A DNA stretch of 64,000 bases, taken from Maribellus sp. YY47. Its GTDB lineage: Bacteria > Bacteroidota > Bacteroidia > Bacteroidales > Prolixibacteraceae. The notes below the pieces were generated by a model. That model was given only the letters and a program-made list of their open reading frames with translations, did no database searches and had not been told where the DNA came from. The position numbers and the translations under genes are program-made. The stretch lies in NCBI RefSeq assembly GCF_023111095.1, contig NZ_JALGYW010000013.1:95164-159163 (forward strand), written 5' to 3'. Of the stretch, positions 53,978 to 62,794 are shown one piece after another. The stretch's first letter is position 1. Each line of letters begins with the position of its first letter.

Positions 53978-54756
53978 AGCTGACAGTTTTAACGGACAAC
54001 GTCGCTGGTGGCAGGTTTCAGGCCGAACACGGTCTTTCGTACCTGATTGAAACGGACACTGAAAAAATTCTGTTCGATACCGGTCATTCTGATGTTTTTC
54101 TGAAAAATGCAAAAAAGCTGGGAATCGACATTCAGCACGAAGTTCAAAAAATTGTATTAAGCCACGGGCACTGGGATCATGGAAACGGGCTTCAATTTCT
54201 TCGGGGGCAAACACTGATCACCCATCCGGAAGCTTTTCAGCAACGTTTTCGAAAAAAGAACCACTCTCCTGTCGGACTTGAAATGAGCCGGGAAGAAATT
54301 ACTGCGTCCTTCGATTTAATAACAGCCAGAGAACCTGTGCAAATAACAGATAAGCTTTGGTACCTGGGCGAGATACCCCGAACCAACGAATTTGAAGCCC
54401 AAGCAACAAGCTTTGAATTTTCGGATGGCTCAGAAGATTTCGTTTCTGATGATTCTGCGCTGGCTGCGGTTGTAAACAACCAACTGGTGATTATTTCGGG
54501 TTGTGCCCATTCCGGCATTTGTAATATTTGTGAATACGCAAAAAAAGTGACTGGAATCTCAAAAATCAAAGCAGTAATCGGTGGCTTTCATCTGAAAGAG
54601 CAGAATCACCAAACCCGTGAAACCCTTCGTTATTTCGCTGACAATAAAGTGGAGCAAGTTTTTCCTTCACATTGCACGGAACTACCTGCGCTTGCCTTAT
54701 TTCAAGATGCATTTCACTCAAGACAGGTAAAAACGGGAATGGTATTTGAATTTTGA
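53974..54756 (+). CDS. MBL-fold metallo-hydrolase (COG1237-like)
   Basis: A 260-residue metallo-beta-lactamase-fold protein: GLSYLIETDTEKILFDTGHSDVFLKNAKKLGI, metal motif LSHGHWDHGNG (His64, His66, Asp68, His69), later CAHSGICNICEYAKKVTGISKIKAVIGGFHL and FPSHCTELPAL. The pattern matches the family of dihydropterin-linked phosphate synthases/hydrolases (COG1237) of archaea and anaerobes. It is translationally coupled to the second ATPase, so it belongs to the NifX/MinD unit. Substrate unknown. Confidence 0.85.
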   Translation: MKLTVLTDNVAGGRFQAEHGLSYLIETDTEKILFDTGHSDVFLKNAKKLGIDIQHEVQKIVLSHGHWDHGNGLQFLRGQTLITHPEAFQQRFRKKNHSPVGLEMSREEITASFDLITAREPVQITDKLWYLGEIPRTNEFEAQATSFEFSDGSEDFVSDDSALAAVVNNQLVIISGCAHSGICNICEYAKKVTGISKIKAVIGGFHLKEQNHQTRETLRYFADNKVEQVFPSHCTELPALALFQDAFHSRQVKTGMVFEF

Positions 54757-54763
54757 GTCGCCT

Positions 54764-56131
54764 CTAGTACGCCATCTGAAAGACAATTTCACTTAATCCG
54801 GCTACTTTTTGATGCTTTGGATCGATGTAAATACGAACGGTCAGTTTTCTGTCTTCCACTTTTACAATTCTTTCATCCGTCCATTCCTGCACTCCACGAG
54901 CCAACGACAAGGTGTTGGCCATAACGCCTTCGTACTCTATTTTTTGCCACGATTCCCTGTCCACATCTCCCACCTTTGCCCGAATACGATATACTCCGTT
55001 TTTAACATTGATCTCATAATCAAAATAATCACGTGGATTAACGCATTGGGCAGGTGTCCCCGAGAAGATCTGTTTTTCCATCCGCACATTTCCCTCTTCG
55101 CGCTTTGATACAGAAGCTAATTTGTCCGCCACATTCCAACTCCCCCATATCCATCCTTTACCCAAATATTCTTCAAATGCATCATTGTTTTTTTCGGCTC
55201 CTGCAGCGGAAATCGCTTTTCCGAAACTAATTTGTCCTTTAGAGTACGACTTTGTAGTATTATAAATATGACCATAATACAACTCGTATAATTGCGGGAA
55301 GAAATTGATACAATTCGCAAACCGATTCTTGTACGAAGGAATGGTGTCGCTGTAAACCACCGCCAGGTGTACATGTCCCCAATCGGCGTCTCCCCAAGCT
55401 GTGCCTATTAATTCGCCTCTCGTTAGATTTTGCCCTTTTTTTACTTCCAGATTCTTATCGTAAAGGTTATCGTACACATAATAAATGCCGGAATAAGATT
55501 CGCTTGCCAGTAAAACACAAGCCGCTCTGTCTTCAGCTTGTTTGTCAATCCACACCACCGTGCTATTCTCAAGCGCCACCAGCCAATGTTTTTCCAGTCC
55601 TTTGGCATCGTCTAAATCAATTCCAATTCCGGGAAAAGTTTCATAGCTCTGTTTCTTACTGTCGTACAAAAAGGAATACATGTACGCATCTTCGTCTCCA
55701 CCCCAGGTAAAACCATGACTAAAATTTACAGGGAAGACAAACTGCTGTTTTTCCAGCAGGGATTTATTCGCACCAGCCACACACAGCAATACATCTTCTT
55801 TCAGCAAACCGTGAATCGTTGAATCGACCGACAAAGCTTTAAGGTTTTTATTGTCGGCCACAAAAAAAGGCAAACCAGTTGAACTGGCGTGCGGAAGCGA
55901 ACGACCACTCGCTTTTAAACAAAGTGTATCATGCCCTACTTTCAACGTATTGTACCGGTTCTCAATCCTCAGCAATTTTATTTCAGTACTGTCGCACCAA
56001 ATACTTTCGCCAATACTAAGGTTGAAATAAGCAGAATTTCCCCACTTAAAATCTGGTTGGGTCTGCCCCGCAACACTGAAAGAAAAACTCAGCAGCACTA
56101 TCGCAAATCCTATGGAAAAGAGGCATTTCAA
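54764..56131 (-). CDS. Exported M23-like (LytM-fold) protein with C-terminal beta domain
   Basis: A 455-residue exported protein (signal peptide to about residue 22). The middle holds an M23/LytM-like fold (VNFSHGFTWGGDEDAYMYSF, IYYVYDNLYDKNLEVKKGQNLTRGELIGTAWGDADWGHVHLAVV). The HxH of the last metal strand (GHVHL) is kept; the upstream HxxxD is not clear, so activity is uncertain. The last about 100 residues resemble a malectin/CBM-type sandwich (VYRIRAKVGDVDRESWQKIEYEGV). Follows the esterase after 28 bp on the same strand. Distantly similar in plan to the protein at 25401-26270. Confidence 0.65.
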   Translation of the reverse strand: MKCLFSIGFAIVLLSFSFSVAGQTQPDFKWGNSAYFNLSIGESIWCDSTEIKLLRIENRYNTLKVGHDTLCLKASGRSLPHASSTGLPFFVADNKNLKALSVDSTIHGLLKEDVLLCVAGANKSLLEKQQFVFPVNFSHGFTWGGDEDAYMYSFLYDSKKQSYETFPGIGIDLDDAKGLEKHWLVALENSTVVWIDKQAEDRAACVLLASESYSGIYYVYDNLYDKNLEVKKGQNLTRGELIGTAWGDADWGHVHLAVVYSDTIPSYKNRFANCINFFPQLYELYYGHIYNTTKSYSKGQISFGKAISAAGAEKNNDAFEEYLGKGWIWGSWNVADKLASVSKREEGNVRMEKQIFSGTPAQCVNPRDYFDYEINVKNGVYRIRAKVGDVDRESWQKIEYEGVMANTLSLARGVQEWTDERIVKVEDRKLTVRIYIDPKHQKVAGLSEIVFQMAY

Positions 56132-56159
56132 TATTTCGGATTAAAGGTAAAACGACTGA

Positions 56160-57023
56160 TCAACGGCGGAAAGACGACGAAATATATTTCAGCCCGTCGA
56201 ATAAACCGGTACGCCAGTACTCCCAGCTATGCGAGCCGTTCCGAACCCTGTATTCGTGCGGGATACCCAGGTCGCGCATTTTCACATGAAGTGCAGAATT
56301 TCCTTTATACAGAAAATCGTCATCGCCACAATCGATGTAAAAACGAACCGATTTGAGTTTATCTTTCTCCACACTGTCGAGCAGGTGGATCGGGCTGTTT
56401 GCTTTCCAGTAATCACTTACTCCGGTTTCTGCCTTCTTGCCGTAAATATCTTTGAAATAATGATCATACCGGCCGTTTCCACTGATTTCTTCATCGGTAA
56501 AAGTTCCTGCACTCAGGGCCACACAAGCTGTGAATAATTCCGGATGATGCATGGATAAAAGCAAAGCACCGTTCCCACCCATCGAGAGGCCCGCAATTGC
56601 CCTAAATTCTTTTTTCGCCCGGATGCGATACTGTTTTTCCATTGCCGGAATAAATTCTTTTATAAACATATCCTCCCAGGGATCTTTCCCGTCAAAGCTG
56701 TTTACATACCAGCTCACTTTTCCGTCAGGCATAATAATGATGCAGGGAGGAAAATCTCCGTTGGCAATTCCTTTATCGGCGATGGTATTGGCTTCACCAA
56801 ACTGAATCCAGCCGGTTTCATCGTCAGAATATCCATGTAACAGATACAACACCGGATAACTGCGATTGGAAGTTTCATAATCGGCCGGCAAATAAACCGA
56901 ATACTTAACAGGGTATGAAACCAGCTTGCTTTCAAACTCCAGCGATTCCATCACTTTTCCATTTTGAGCCAACAAGGAAAACGGAAGAACAATCAAAAGA
57001 CAAATAAAAAAGTGTTTATACAT
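56160..57023 (-). CDS. Exported esterase D/feruloyl esterase-like alpha/beta hydrolase
   Basis: A 287-residue exported alpha/beta hydrolase (signal peptide about 1-20). The oxyanion strand reads VLYLLHGYSDDETGW, the nucleophile motif is AGLSMGGNG (Ser147), Asp is in YIDCGDDDF and the catalytic His in GSHSWEYW. The class includes esterase D, tributyrin and feruloyl esterases; Bacteroidota members often act on acylated sugars. Precedes the M23-like gene; -7 element 27 bp upstream of its ATG. Confidence 0.88.
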   Translation of the reverse strand: MYKHFFICLLIVLPFSLLAQNGKVMESLEFESKLVSYPVKYSVYLPADYETSNRSYPVLYLLHGYSDDETGWIQFGEANTIADKGIANGDFPPCIIIMPDGKVSWYVNSFDGKDPWEDMFIKEFIPAMEKQYRIRAKKEFRAIAGLSMGGNGALLLSMHHPELFTACVALSAGTFTDEEISGNGRYDHYFKDIYGKKAETGVSDYWKANSPIHLLDSVEKDKLKSVRFYIDCGDDDFLYKGNSALHVKMRDLGIPHEYRVRNGSHSWEYWRTGLFDGLKYISSSFRR

Positions 57024-57049
57024 GATTTAGGTTTTTAAAGTACGTTTTA

Positions 57050-57057
57050 CAAATCTA
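57050..57057 (-). promoter_or_regulatory. -7 element ahead of the esterase gene
   Basis: The complement of CAAATCTA is TAGATTTG, an exact TAnnTTTG match on the minus strand. Confidence 0.5.
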
Positions 57058-57182
57058 TTATTATTTAGTTCAATGTCCTAAACATTCGAAAGACTTTCGC
57101 CAATAGTCGGAAAACTAAGCACATCTATTTTAAAAATTGCCGATTTTTCAATGTATTTCTACTTAACATTCCATAGATTTTG

Positions 57183-57190
57183 TAAATTTG
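57183..57190 (+). promoter_or_regulatory. -7 element ahead of the patatin gene
   Basis: TAAATTTG matches TAnnTTTG. It lies immediately before a TTG at 57192, so translation must begin downstream, at ATG 57207 or 57222. Confidence 0.5.
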
Positions 57191-57206
57191 ATTGCGTTCA
57201 GAATGC

Positions 57207-59513
57207 ATGCAGAAAAACCAAATGAAATTAAAGCTTCTTGTTAGTTTATTGGTAGTATTAACCGGCTTTCAGAGCCATGCGCAATCGGTTGGCGTGGTAT
57301 TAAGCGGAGGCGGTGCCAAAGGGATGGCTCATATTGCCGTTTTAAGGGTATTGGAAGAAAACAATATCCCTATCGACTACATTGCCGGTACGTCTATCGG
57401 TGCAATCGTAGGCGGTTTATATGCCGCCGGGTACAGCCCCGATGAAATGGAAGAGTTATTTAAGTCGGACGATTTTTATTTCTGGTCCACGGGGAAAATC
57501 CAAACCGGATATCGCTATTATTTCAAGCAGCCGGAAGCCGATCCCACCTGGCTTCAGCTGAGAGTTACCCGGAAAAATGAAAAAGTGAAACTCCTTCCCC
57601 CCACCAACATTGTTCCGGCCGAACAAATGGACTTTGCTTTTATGGAACTCACGGCAGCCACCAGCGCCGCCTGCGACTACGATTTCAATAAGCTGATGGT
57701 TCCGTTTTTTTGTGTTGCCGCCGATGTGTATAACAGCAAACCCGTGGTTCTGCGAAACGGCGATCTGGGGAATGCTATCCGGGCATCGATGACGGTGCCG
57801 CTTTATTTCAAGCCGATAAAAATAAACGGCAGCCTGATGTTTGACGGTGGTTTGCTTAATAACTTCCCAACTCAGCAAATGAAGGAGATCTTCAAACCTG
57901 ATATTATTATCGGACATAAGGTCGCCAATAATGCCAAAGCAGCTGAAGCCGACGATGTAATGCAACAGATCTCGAACCTGGTAATGCGCCCCACTAATTT
58001 CGAGATTGACCCGAAAGACGGGATTTTGCTCGAAACAAAATTTGAAGACGTTGGCCTTCTTGATTTTGATAAAATTGATCAGGCAATGGCAGCCGGCGAA
58101 AAAACGGCAAAAAATGCACTGGACAGTATAAAAATGCTCATAGCAAGGAGAGTTCGGCATGAAGACCTGCAGGCTAAACGTGAAAATTTTGTTGCCGGTA
58201 AACCTGCCCTCTACTTTCAAAATATACAAGTGGAAGGCGTTGATGATAATATGCAACGGCAGTTTATTATCCAAAGCATGAAACACGGCATGCCGATTGT
58301 ATCGCTGGAAAACCTGAAAAAGGAATATTTCAAACTGGTAGCCGACCAGCAGGTAAAATCGATACAACCCCTCACCTATTACAACAAGGAAACCGGTTAT
58401 TTCGATTTACATTTAAAAGTGGAACCGGAGAAAAAAATAGATGTAAACATTGGCGGAAATATTTCGACAAAGCCCATCAATCAGGGATACGTGGGTGTAA
58501 ATTACCGAGCCTACAACCGACGGGCTTACCTGTTAAATTCGAACCTGTTTTTCGGGCGTTTTTACAGCTCATTTAAATTGGGTGGACGGATTGATTACCC
58601 CTCGCGACTGCCTTTTTATCTGGCGTCTTATTTCACGCTCAACCGATGGGATTATTTTGCCTCAAGCTCCGAATTGTTTTTCGAAAATGTGCGCCCGCCC
58701 TACATCATCCGCGACGAGTTGAATTTTCGAGTAGAAGGTGGTTTCCCGCTTGGGCTCAACAGTAAATTCTATACAGGAGTTGCGTATTCATCAGCTTCAG
58801 ACCAGTATTACCAAACCGACATTTTTAACAAAGAAGACGAACCCGATGAAAGTACATTAAATGCCTTTGTTGTTGATATCCGGCTCGAAACCAACTCTCT
58901 GAATTACAAACAATATGCGACGGAAGGACTTCTCAGAATGCTCGACACTAAATATGTTGTGGGAGAAGAAGGTCACTTTCCCGGAAGCACTTCGGAGATA
59001 AGCGGAAAAATACACCAGCATCAGGAATATTTCCAGATGAATGCCAAGCTGCTCCGCTATTTCAATTTTGGCAAAGCATTCACACTGGGCCTTCATGCGG
59101 AAGGTTTGCTGAGTACTAAAGACTTGTTTCGGAATTACAAGGCGGTGAAGCTGAATGCTCCGGGCTTTCAACCCACGCCACACAGCAACTCACTGTTTCT
59201 GAACAATTTTCATTCGAACCAGTTTACCGCAGGTGGATTAAAAACAATATTTCACTTTTCTCCCGACATGCATTTGCGGCTCGAAGGTTACGGCTTTCTG
59301 CCCATTAAAGAGGAACTAATAGCTGAAGATTTAACGGCTTACAAAAGCAACGATATTTTCCACAATGTGTACTGGCAGGGAATGGCGGCTATGGTCTATC
59401 AAACCGGAATAGGCCCGGTTAGTTTGGCCGTGAACTATTACGATAAAGAAAACACCAAGTGGTATATCACCCTTAATTTTGGCTACATTCTCTTCAACAA
59501 ACGCGGACTGTAA
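57207..59513 (+). CDS. Patatin-like phospholipase with POTRA and beta-barrel (type Vd)
   Basis: A 768-residue exported protein (ATG 57207; ATG 57222, which begins MKLKLLVSLLVVLTG, is equally possible). Patatin domain: oxyanion loop SGGGAKG, nucleophile GTSIG (Ser63 from this start), catalytic Asp in MFDGGLLNNFP near residue 213. It is followed by a POTRA-like region (ALYFQNIQVEGVDDNMQRQFI to about residue 390) and a barrel of about 370 residues ending in WYITLNFGYILFNKRGL. This is the PlpD/type Vd layout: a lipase carried by an Omp85-like barrel. Lipid substrate unknown. Confidence 0.85.
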   Translation: MQKNQMKLKLLVSLLVVLTGFQSHAQSVGVVLSGGGAKGMAHIAVLRVLEENNIPIDYIAGTSIGAIVGGLYAAGYSPDEMEELFKSDDFYFWSTGKIQTGYRYYFKQPEADPTWLQLRVTRKNEKVKLLPPTNIVPAEQMDFAFMELTAATSAACDYDFNKLMVPFFCVAADVYNSKPVVLRNGDLGNAIRASMTVPLYFKPIKINGSLMFDGGLLNNFPTQQMKEIFKPDIIIGHKVANNAKAAEADDVMQQISNLVMRPTNFEIDPKDGILLETKFEDVGLLDFDKIDQAMAAGEKTAKNALDSIKMLIARRVRHEDLQAKRENFVAGKPALYFQNIQVEGVDDNMQRQFIIQSMKHGMPIVSLENLKKEYFKLVADQQVKSIQPLTYYNKETGYFDLHLKVEPEKKIDVNIGGNISTKPINQGYVGVNYRAYNRRAYLLNSNLFFGRFYSSFKLGGRIDYPSRLPFYLASYFTLNRWDYFASSSELFFENVRPPYIIRDELNFRVEGGFPLGLNSKFYTGVAYSSASDQYYQTDIFNKEDEPDESTLNAFVVDIRLETNSLNYKQYATEGLLRMLDTKYVVGEEGHFPGSTSEISGKIHQHQEYFQMNAKLLRYFNFGKAFTLGLHAEGLLSTKDLFRNYKAVKLNAPGFQPTPHSNSLFLNNFHSNQFTAGGLKTIFHFSPDMHLRLEGYGFLPIKEELIAEDLTAYKSNDIFHNVYWQGMAAMVYQTGIGPVSLAVNYYDKENTKWYITLNFGYILFNKRGL

Positions 59514-59515
59514 TT

Positions 59516-59869
59516 TTATTTTCTGAAAAAATGCGGCATAGCTCCATCCAGCTGAAACGAGATCTCGATCACTCCCCGAAACATTCCGGATTGATACCAG
59601 GGTGTTTGATAAATAATCTTTGTTTTTCCGTCTTTTTCTGTGGTGTACATGTTATCAACCGGCTGTTCCAACATTTCCTTTAACCTCGTTTTGGAAGGCT
59701 CGGGGTGACAGTCCAGTAAGTTGGTTCCCAAAAGACCGGCACCTCCGTAGTTATGGAATTGTTCCACCGAACGTTGATTCATATAAACGATGGTTCCCTT
59801 TCGATCACAGACAGTTATGGCGCCGCTAAACTCCTCGGCCCAATCAACATTCAAATCGTTCAAGGTCAT
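59516..59869 (-). CDS. Stand-alone PAS-domain protein
   Basis: A 117-residue cytosolic PAS protein: strand/helix core AEEFSGAITVCDRKGTIVYMNQRSVEQF, the turn GTNLLDCHPEPSKTRLKEML (a Cys-His-Pro motif at residues 54-56 found in PAS_10/DUF438-related PAS domains), and closing strands KIIYQTPWYQSGMFRGVIEISFQL. No output domain. Its ATG overlaps the TGA of the 604-residue gene (ATGA), so the two are coupled. Possible roles are redox/small-ligand sensing or a partner; nothing proves either. Confidence 0.8.
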   Translation of the reverse strand: MTLNDLNVDWAEEFSGAITVCDRKGTIVYMNQRSVEQFHNYGGAGLLGTNLLDCHPEPSKTRLKEMLEQPVDNMYTTEKDGKTKIIYQTPWYQSGMFRGVIEISFQLDGAMPHFFRK

Positions 59870-61680
59870 TTTTTACAGTAGCATTTTACCCACTCAATCT
59901 CGAAATTGGCCGATGACGATACCGGGTCGATTACAAGACTTGAAGCTTCAATAAATAACTGTTTGTTCATTTCTGGCTTTTCCTCCTTCAGAATCTCAAC
60001 ATTGTTGATTTTCCAGGTAAAAGTTGATCCCGCTTTCTCCACACTAAAAATGTAGGTGTCTTTTTTCAGATTTGAAATGTCGATTCCCTGACTTTCCACT
60101 TTTCCGTTTCCATTTAGGAACGTAAAACCCAGATGATTTCTTGCTCCCATTTCCAGAAGATTTACACGGTTGGTTGGTTTCTCTCCTGTAAGGTACAACG
60201 AACTCATTACCTGTTTTACGGGATCGAACTTAATTTTCGCTTCCAGAATTCCATCATTCAACACAAAATTGGGTGCACTGGAGACGAGTCCCGAAGTATA
60301 TTCAAAATCGGTGGGCACAAATCCTGCCGGCATTCTCCAAACTTTTCCCGATGCTTTTTCTTTTTTTACCTGAATTACAAGCTTTTGATCCACTTTCAGG
60401 TTACTGCCATTGGTAAAAATATTAAGGTCGCCCGGTAAAGCATAGTTTTCACCCAATGTTTTTCCTGCCATCGGTGTGGTTGTCGACCACTTTCCGGCAT
60501 CCAATGATTTTCCGGTGAATTGATCCTCAAAAACCACTTCCCAGGTTTTAAAGAATTCAAAATCGTTTGAGTTTTTGTATTTGAAATAGTTGACAAATTC
60601 AGGCTTCTGTTTGTCTTTCAGGTACTGCTGATACTTGGCGTATTCGGGTGTTTTCTCCCAACGCTTCCTATCTTCCAGCCAGGCTTTCTGTTTCTTGTAT
60701 TCTTCTGACTGCAACAGCGCTTCCAGCTCATAGTAACGTTTCAAGTCGAAAGAATCCTTTACGTCGAGGTAATTTTTGTAAAGCGGTGATTTCTCGTACT
60801 TCAAAACAAATTTAACCGTTCCATCCGCCGCCAATTGCTTAAACTCGGATTGCTTTTTATACGCCTCACTTTTTTCAAACTTTTTCTTGTCTTTCAAATA
60901 AGCTTCTTTTTCCCTGAACTCTTTCGACTCCACCAAAGCTTTCAGCTCCTCGTATCTTTTCAAATTGTGGCTGCCGTTGGTTTCCTTGTATAGTTTGAGT
61001 TTTTTCGATTTCTCCAGTTTAAAGTAGGCTTTAATCGCTGCATCTCCGCTCAGCTTTTTAAATTCAGCTTTGTCTTCTTTACTTCGGTCGGAAGCATTTT
61101 TCAGCTCATTGTATTTCTTAAACTTCTCTGAATTCTCTGTTGCCTCATGTTTTTTCAAGGTCTCCGAACCGTGCAACTCGAGGTAGGCTTTTATTTCAGC
61201 CGATTTTGCTAAGCGCATGTATTCCTGCAGATGTTTTTCTTCTACCGATCCTTTGAATACCTGGCTGACAATCTCCTTTTTTTCTTTTTCAAACTGCCCT
61301 TCTTTCATATAGTCGAGCAGCGTGTAATAGTTTTTCAGCTTATCCGAATCCTGTTCTTTTTCAAATCTTTTTAAGTCGGAAGAGCTTTCAACCGCAAAAT
61401 ATTTTTTTATCGGTCCCGACTTTTTTAGTCGCTGAAATTCCTTTTCTTCTTTTTCTTCTTTACTCCCTTTAAAAGAAAGACCTTCAACTTCTTTTTTCTT
61501 GTTTTTGAAGGCATCCGAGTTCACCCAAGCTTCCAACTCCAGAAAAGCCTTTAATTCTTCAGAAGCCTCCGTTTGCAGAAATGCTTCATAATCGCTTTTT
61601 AACTGGATTCGTTGTTGCTCAACGGTAGATGTAGGTTTTATTTTACCGGTTAGTTGAAGTGAAAAGATTTTGAATGACAT
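59866..61680 (-). CDS. Highly charged repeat protein with C-terminal GH16-like domain lacking catalytic residues
   Basis: A 604-residue protein without a signal peptide. Residues about 40-375 contain five Lys/Glu-rich repeats starting near 40, 111, 183, 236 and 309 (period about 72, one shorter), each built on S-x-x-L-K-x-Y-x-E-L followed by KKxYLxDxKxxFxKSxxYKK-like helices. Residues 379-604 resemble a GH16/laminarinase-type concanavalin sandwich (WEVVFEDQFTGKSLDAGKWST, SGLVSSAPNFVLNDGILEAKIKF, TWKINNVEIL). GH16 enzymes have E-x-D-x-x-E; here the aligned residues are Arg505-Val-Asn507-Leu-Leu-Glu510, so it should be inactive as a hydrolase. Its -33/-7 promoter is good. Role unknown. Confidence 0.75.
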   Translation of the reverse strand: MSFKIFSLQLTGKIKPTSTVEQQRIQLKSDYEAFLQTEASEELKAFLELEAWVNSDAFKNKKKEVEGLSFKGSKEEKEEKEFQRLKKSGPIKKYFAVESSSDLKRFEKEQDSDKLKNYYTLLDYMKEGQFEKEKKEIVSQVFKGSVEEKHLQEYMRLAKSAEIKAYLELHGSETLKKHEATENSEKFKKYNELKNASDRSKEDKAEFKKLSGDAAIKAYFKLEKSKKLKLYKETNGSHNLKRYEELKALVESKEFREKEAYLKDKKKFEKSEAYKKQSEFKQLAADGTVKFVLKYEKSPLYKNYLDVKDSFDLKRYYELEALLQSEEYKKQKAWLEDRKRWEKTPEYAKYQQYLKDKQKPEFVNYFKYKNSNDFEFFKTWEVVFEDQFTGKSLDAGKWSTTTPMAGKTLGENYALPGDLNIFTNGSNLKVDQKLVIQVKKEKASGKVWRMPAGFVPTDFEYTSGLVSSAPNFVLNDGILEAKIKFDPVKQVMSSLYLTGEKPTNRVNLLEMGARNHLGFTFLNGNGKVESQGIDISNLKKDTYIFSVEKAGSTFTWKINNVEILKEEKPEMNKQLFIEASSLVIDPVSSSANFEIEWVKCYCKK

Positions 61681-61705
61681 CCGTTTGTATGTTAGATTCG
61701 TTTCT

Positions 61706-61738
61706 CAAAAATAGAAATTTCGGGCATTATTTTGCAAA
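61706..61738 (-). promoter_or_regulatory. -33/-7 promoter of the repeat/GH16-like and PAS genes
   Basis: On the minus strand TTTG (complement of 61735-61738), a 21-bp spacer and TATTTTTG (complement of 61706-61713) form a full Bacteroidota promoter, with a leader of about 20 nt to the ATG at 61680. Confidence 0.65.
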
Positions 61739-61891
61739 ACCAACGCCACACATTTCCCGTTGCGGGCATTTTTTAGCGAAACTGTCTCAAAAACATCAGT
61801 TTTTAACAAAATAAAAAACACCGATGAATTTTCAAGAACGTGTTGTTTATATGTTTTCCGCACCGCAATTGGCGATTCATCTAATTTTAAA

Positions 61892-61899
61892 TAGTTTTG
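61892..61899 (+). promoter_or_regulatory. -7 element ahead of the nucleoside phosphorylase gene
   Basis: TAGTTTTG matches TAnnTTTG, 21 bp before the ATG at 61921. Confidence 0.45.
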
Positions 61900-61920
61900 G
61901 TTTTCATCTAAATTTCCAGT

Positions 61921-62790
61921 ATGATTAGAAATTCTGAATTGATATTGAACCCCGACGGAACCATTTTTCACTTACACCTGAAACCGGAAAATATTTCAGA
62001 CAATATAATTTTGGTGGGCGACCCTGCAAGAGTTGATTCCATTGCCACCTTGTTCGACGAAATATTGTTTACCACCCAAAACCGGGAATTCAAAACAGTT
62101 ACCGGCATTTATAATAAAAAACGGTTCACATTGATTTCAACCGGAATTGGCACCGATAACATCGACATTGTAGTAAACGAACTCGATGCTTTAGTCAATA
62201 TCGATCTGGAAACCCGTGAAATAAAAAAAGAGCATAAAAGCCTGAACATTGTCAGGATTGGAACATCGGGAGGACTTCAAACCGATTTGCCGGTAAATTC
62301 GTTTGTTGTTTCCGAAAAATCGATCGGTTTTGATGGTCTGCTGAATTTTTACGCAGGCAGAGACAAAGTGGCTGATCTGGAGTTAGAAGCAGCATTTAAA
62401 GCCTACACCGCCTGGGACAGTTCATTGGCATCGCCTTATGTGGTAGATGCTTCACCGGAACTTTTATCGCGGTTTAGCACAAAAGAATTCTCGCACGGAG
62501 TGACCATTTCTGCTCCCGGATTTTATGGTCCGCAAGGCAGAGAGTTGAGAATTCCTCTGGCCTTCCCGCATTTAAACGAGAAAATTGAATCGTTTTCGTT
62601 CAAGGGCCTTCGCATTACCAACTTCGAGATGGAAAGTTCTGCGATTTACGGACTTTCCCGCTTACTGGGGCACCACGCATTAACCGTTTGCCTGATTATT
62701 GCGAACCGGGTAACGCTTACCGCCAACGGGAATTACCGCGACGAAATGAAAAAACTAATCCAACTTGTACTTACTACCCTATCAAAATAA
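61921..62790 (+). CDS. Nucleoside phosphorylase (uridine phosphorylase-like)
   Basis: A 289-residue PNP/UDP-family enzyme: IILVGDPARVDSIATLFDE, TGIGTDNIDIVVNELDALV, VRIGTSGGLQTDLPVNSFVVSEKSIGFDGL (phosphate-binding and substrate loop) and FEMESSAIYGLSRLLGHHALTVCLIIANR (conserved Glu-Met-Glu ribose-binding segment). It splits a nucleoside with phosphate; closest in pattern to uridine phosphorylase, but base preference is not certain. Four bases separate it from the next gene, indicating an operon. Confidence 0.85.
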   Translation: MIRNSELILNPDGTIFHLHLKPENISDNIILVGDPARVDSIATLFDEILFTTQNREFKTVTGIYNKKRFTLISTGIGTDNIDIVVNELDALVNIDLETREIKKEHKSLNIVRIGTSGGLQTDLPVNSFVVSEKSIGFDGLLNFYAGRDKVADLELEAAFKAYTAWDSSLASPYVVDASPELLSRFSTKEFSHGVTISAPGFYGPQGRELRIPLAFPHLNEKIESFSFKGLRITNFEMESSAIYGLSRLLGHHALTVCLIIANRVTLTANGNYRDEMKKLIQLVLTTLSK

Positions 62791-62794
62791 ACCT

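Noticed and set aside
61705..61971. Minus-strand 88-codon frame between the GH16-like gene and the phosphorylase
   Set aside because: Overlaps the phosphorylase start and both promoter elements; no recognisable sequence pattern.
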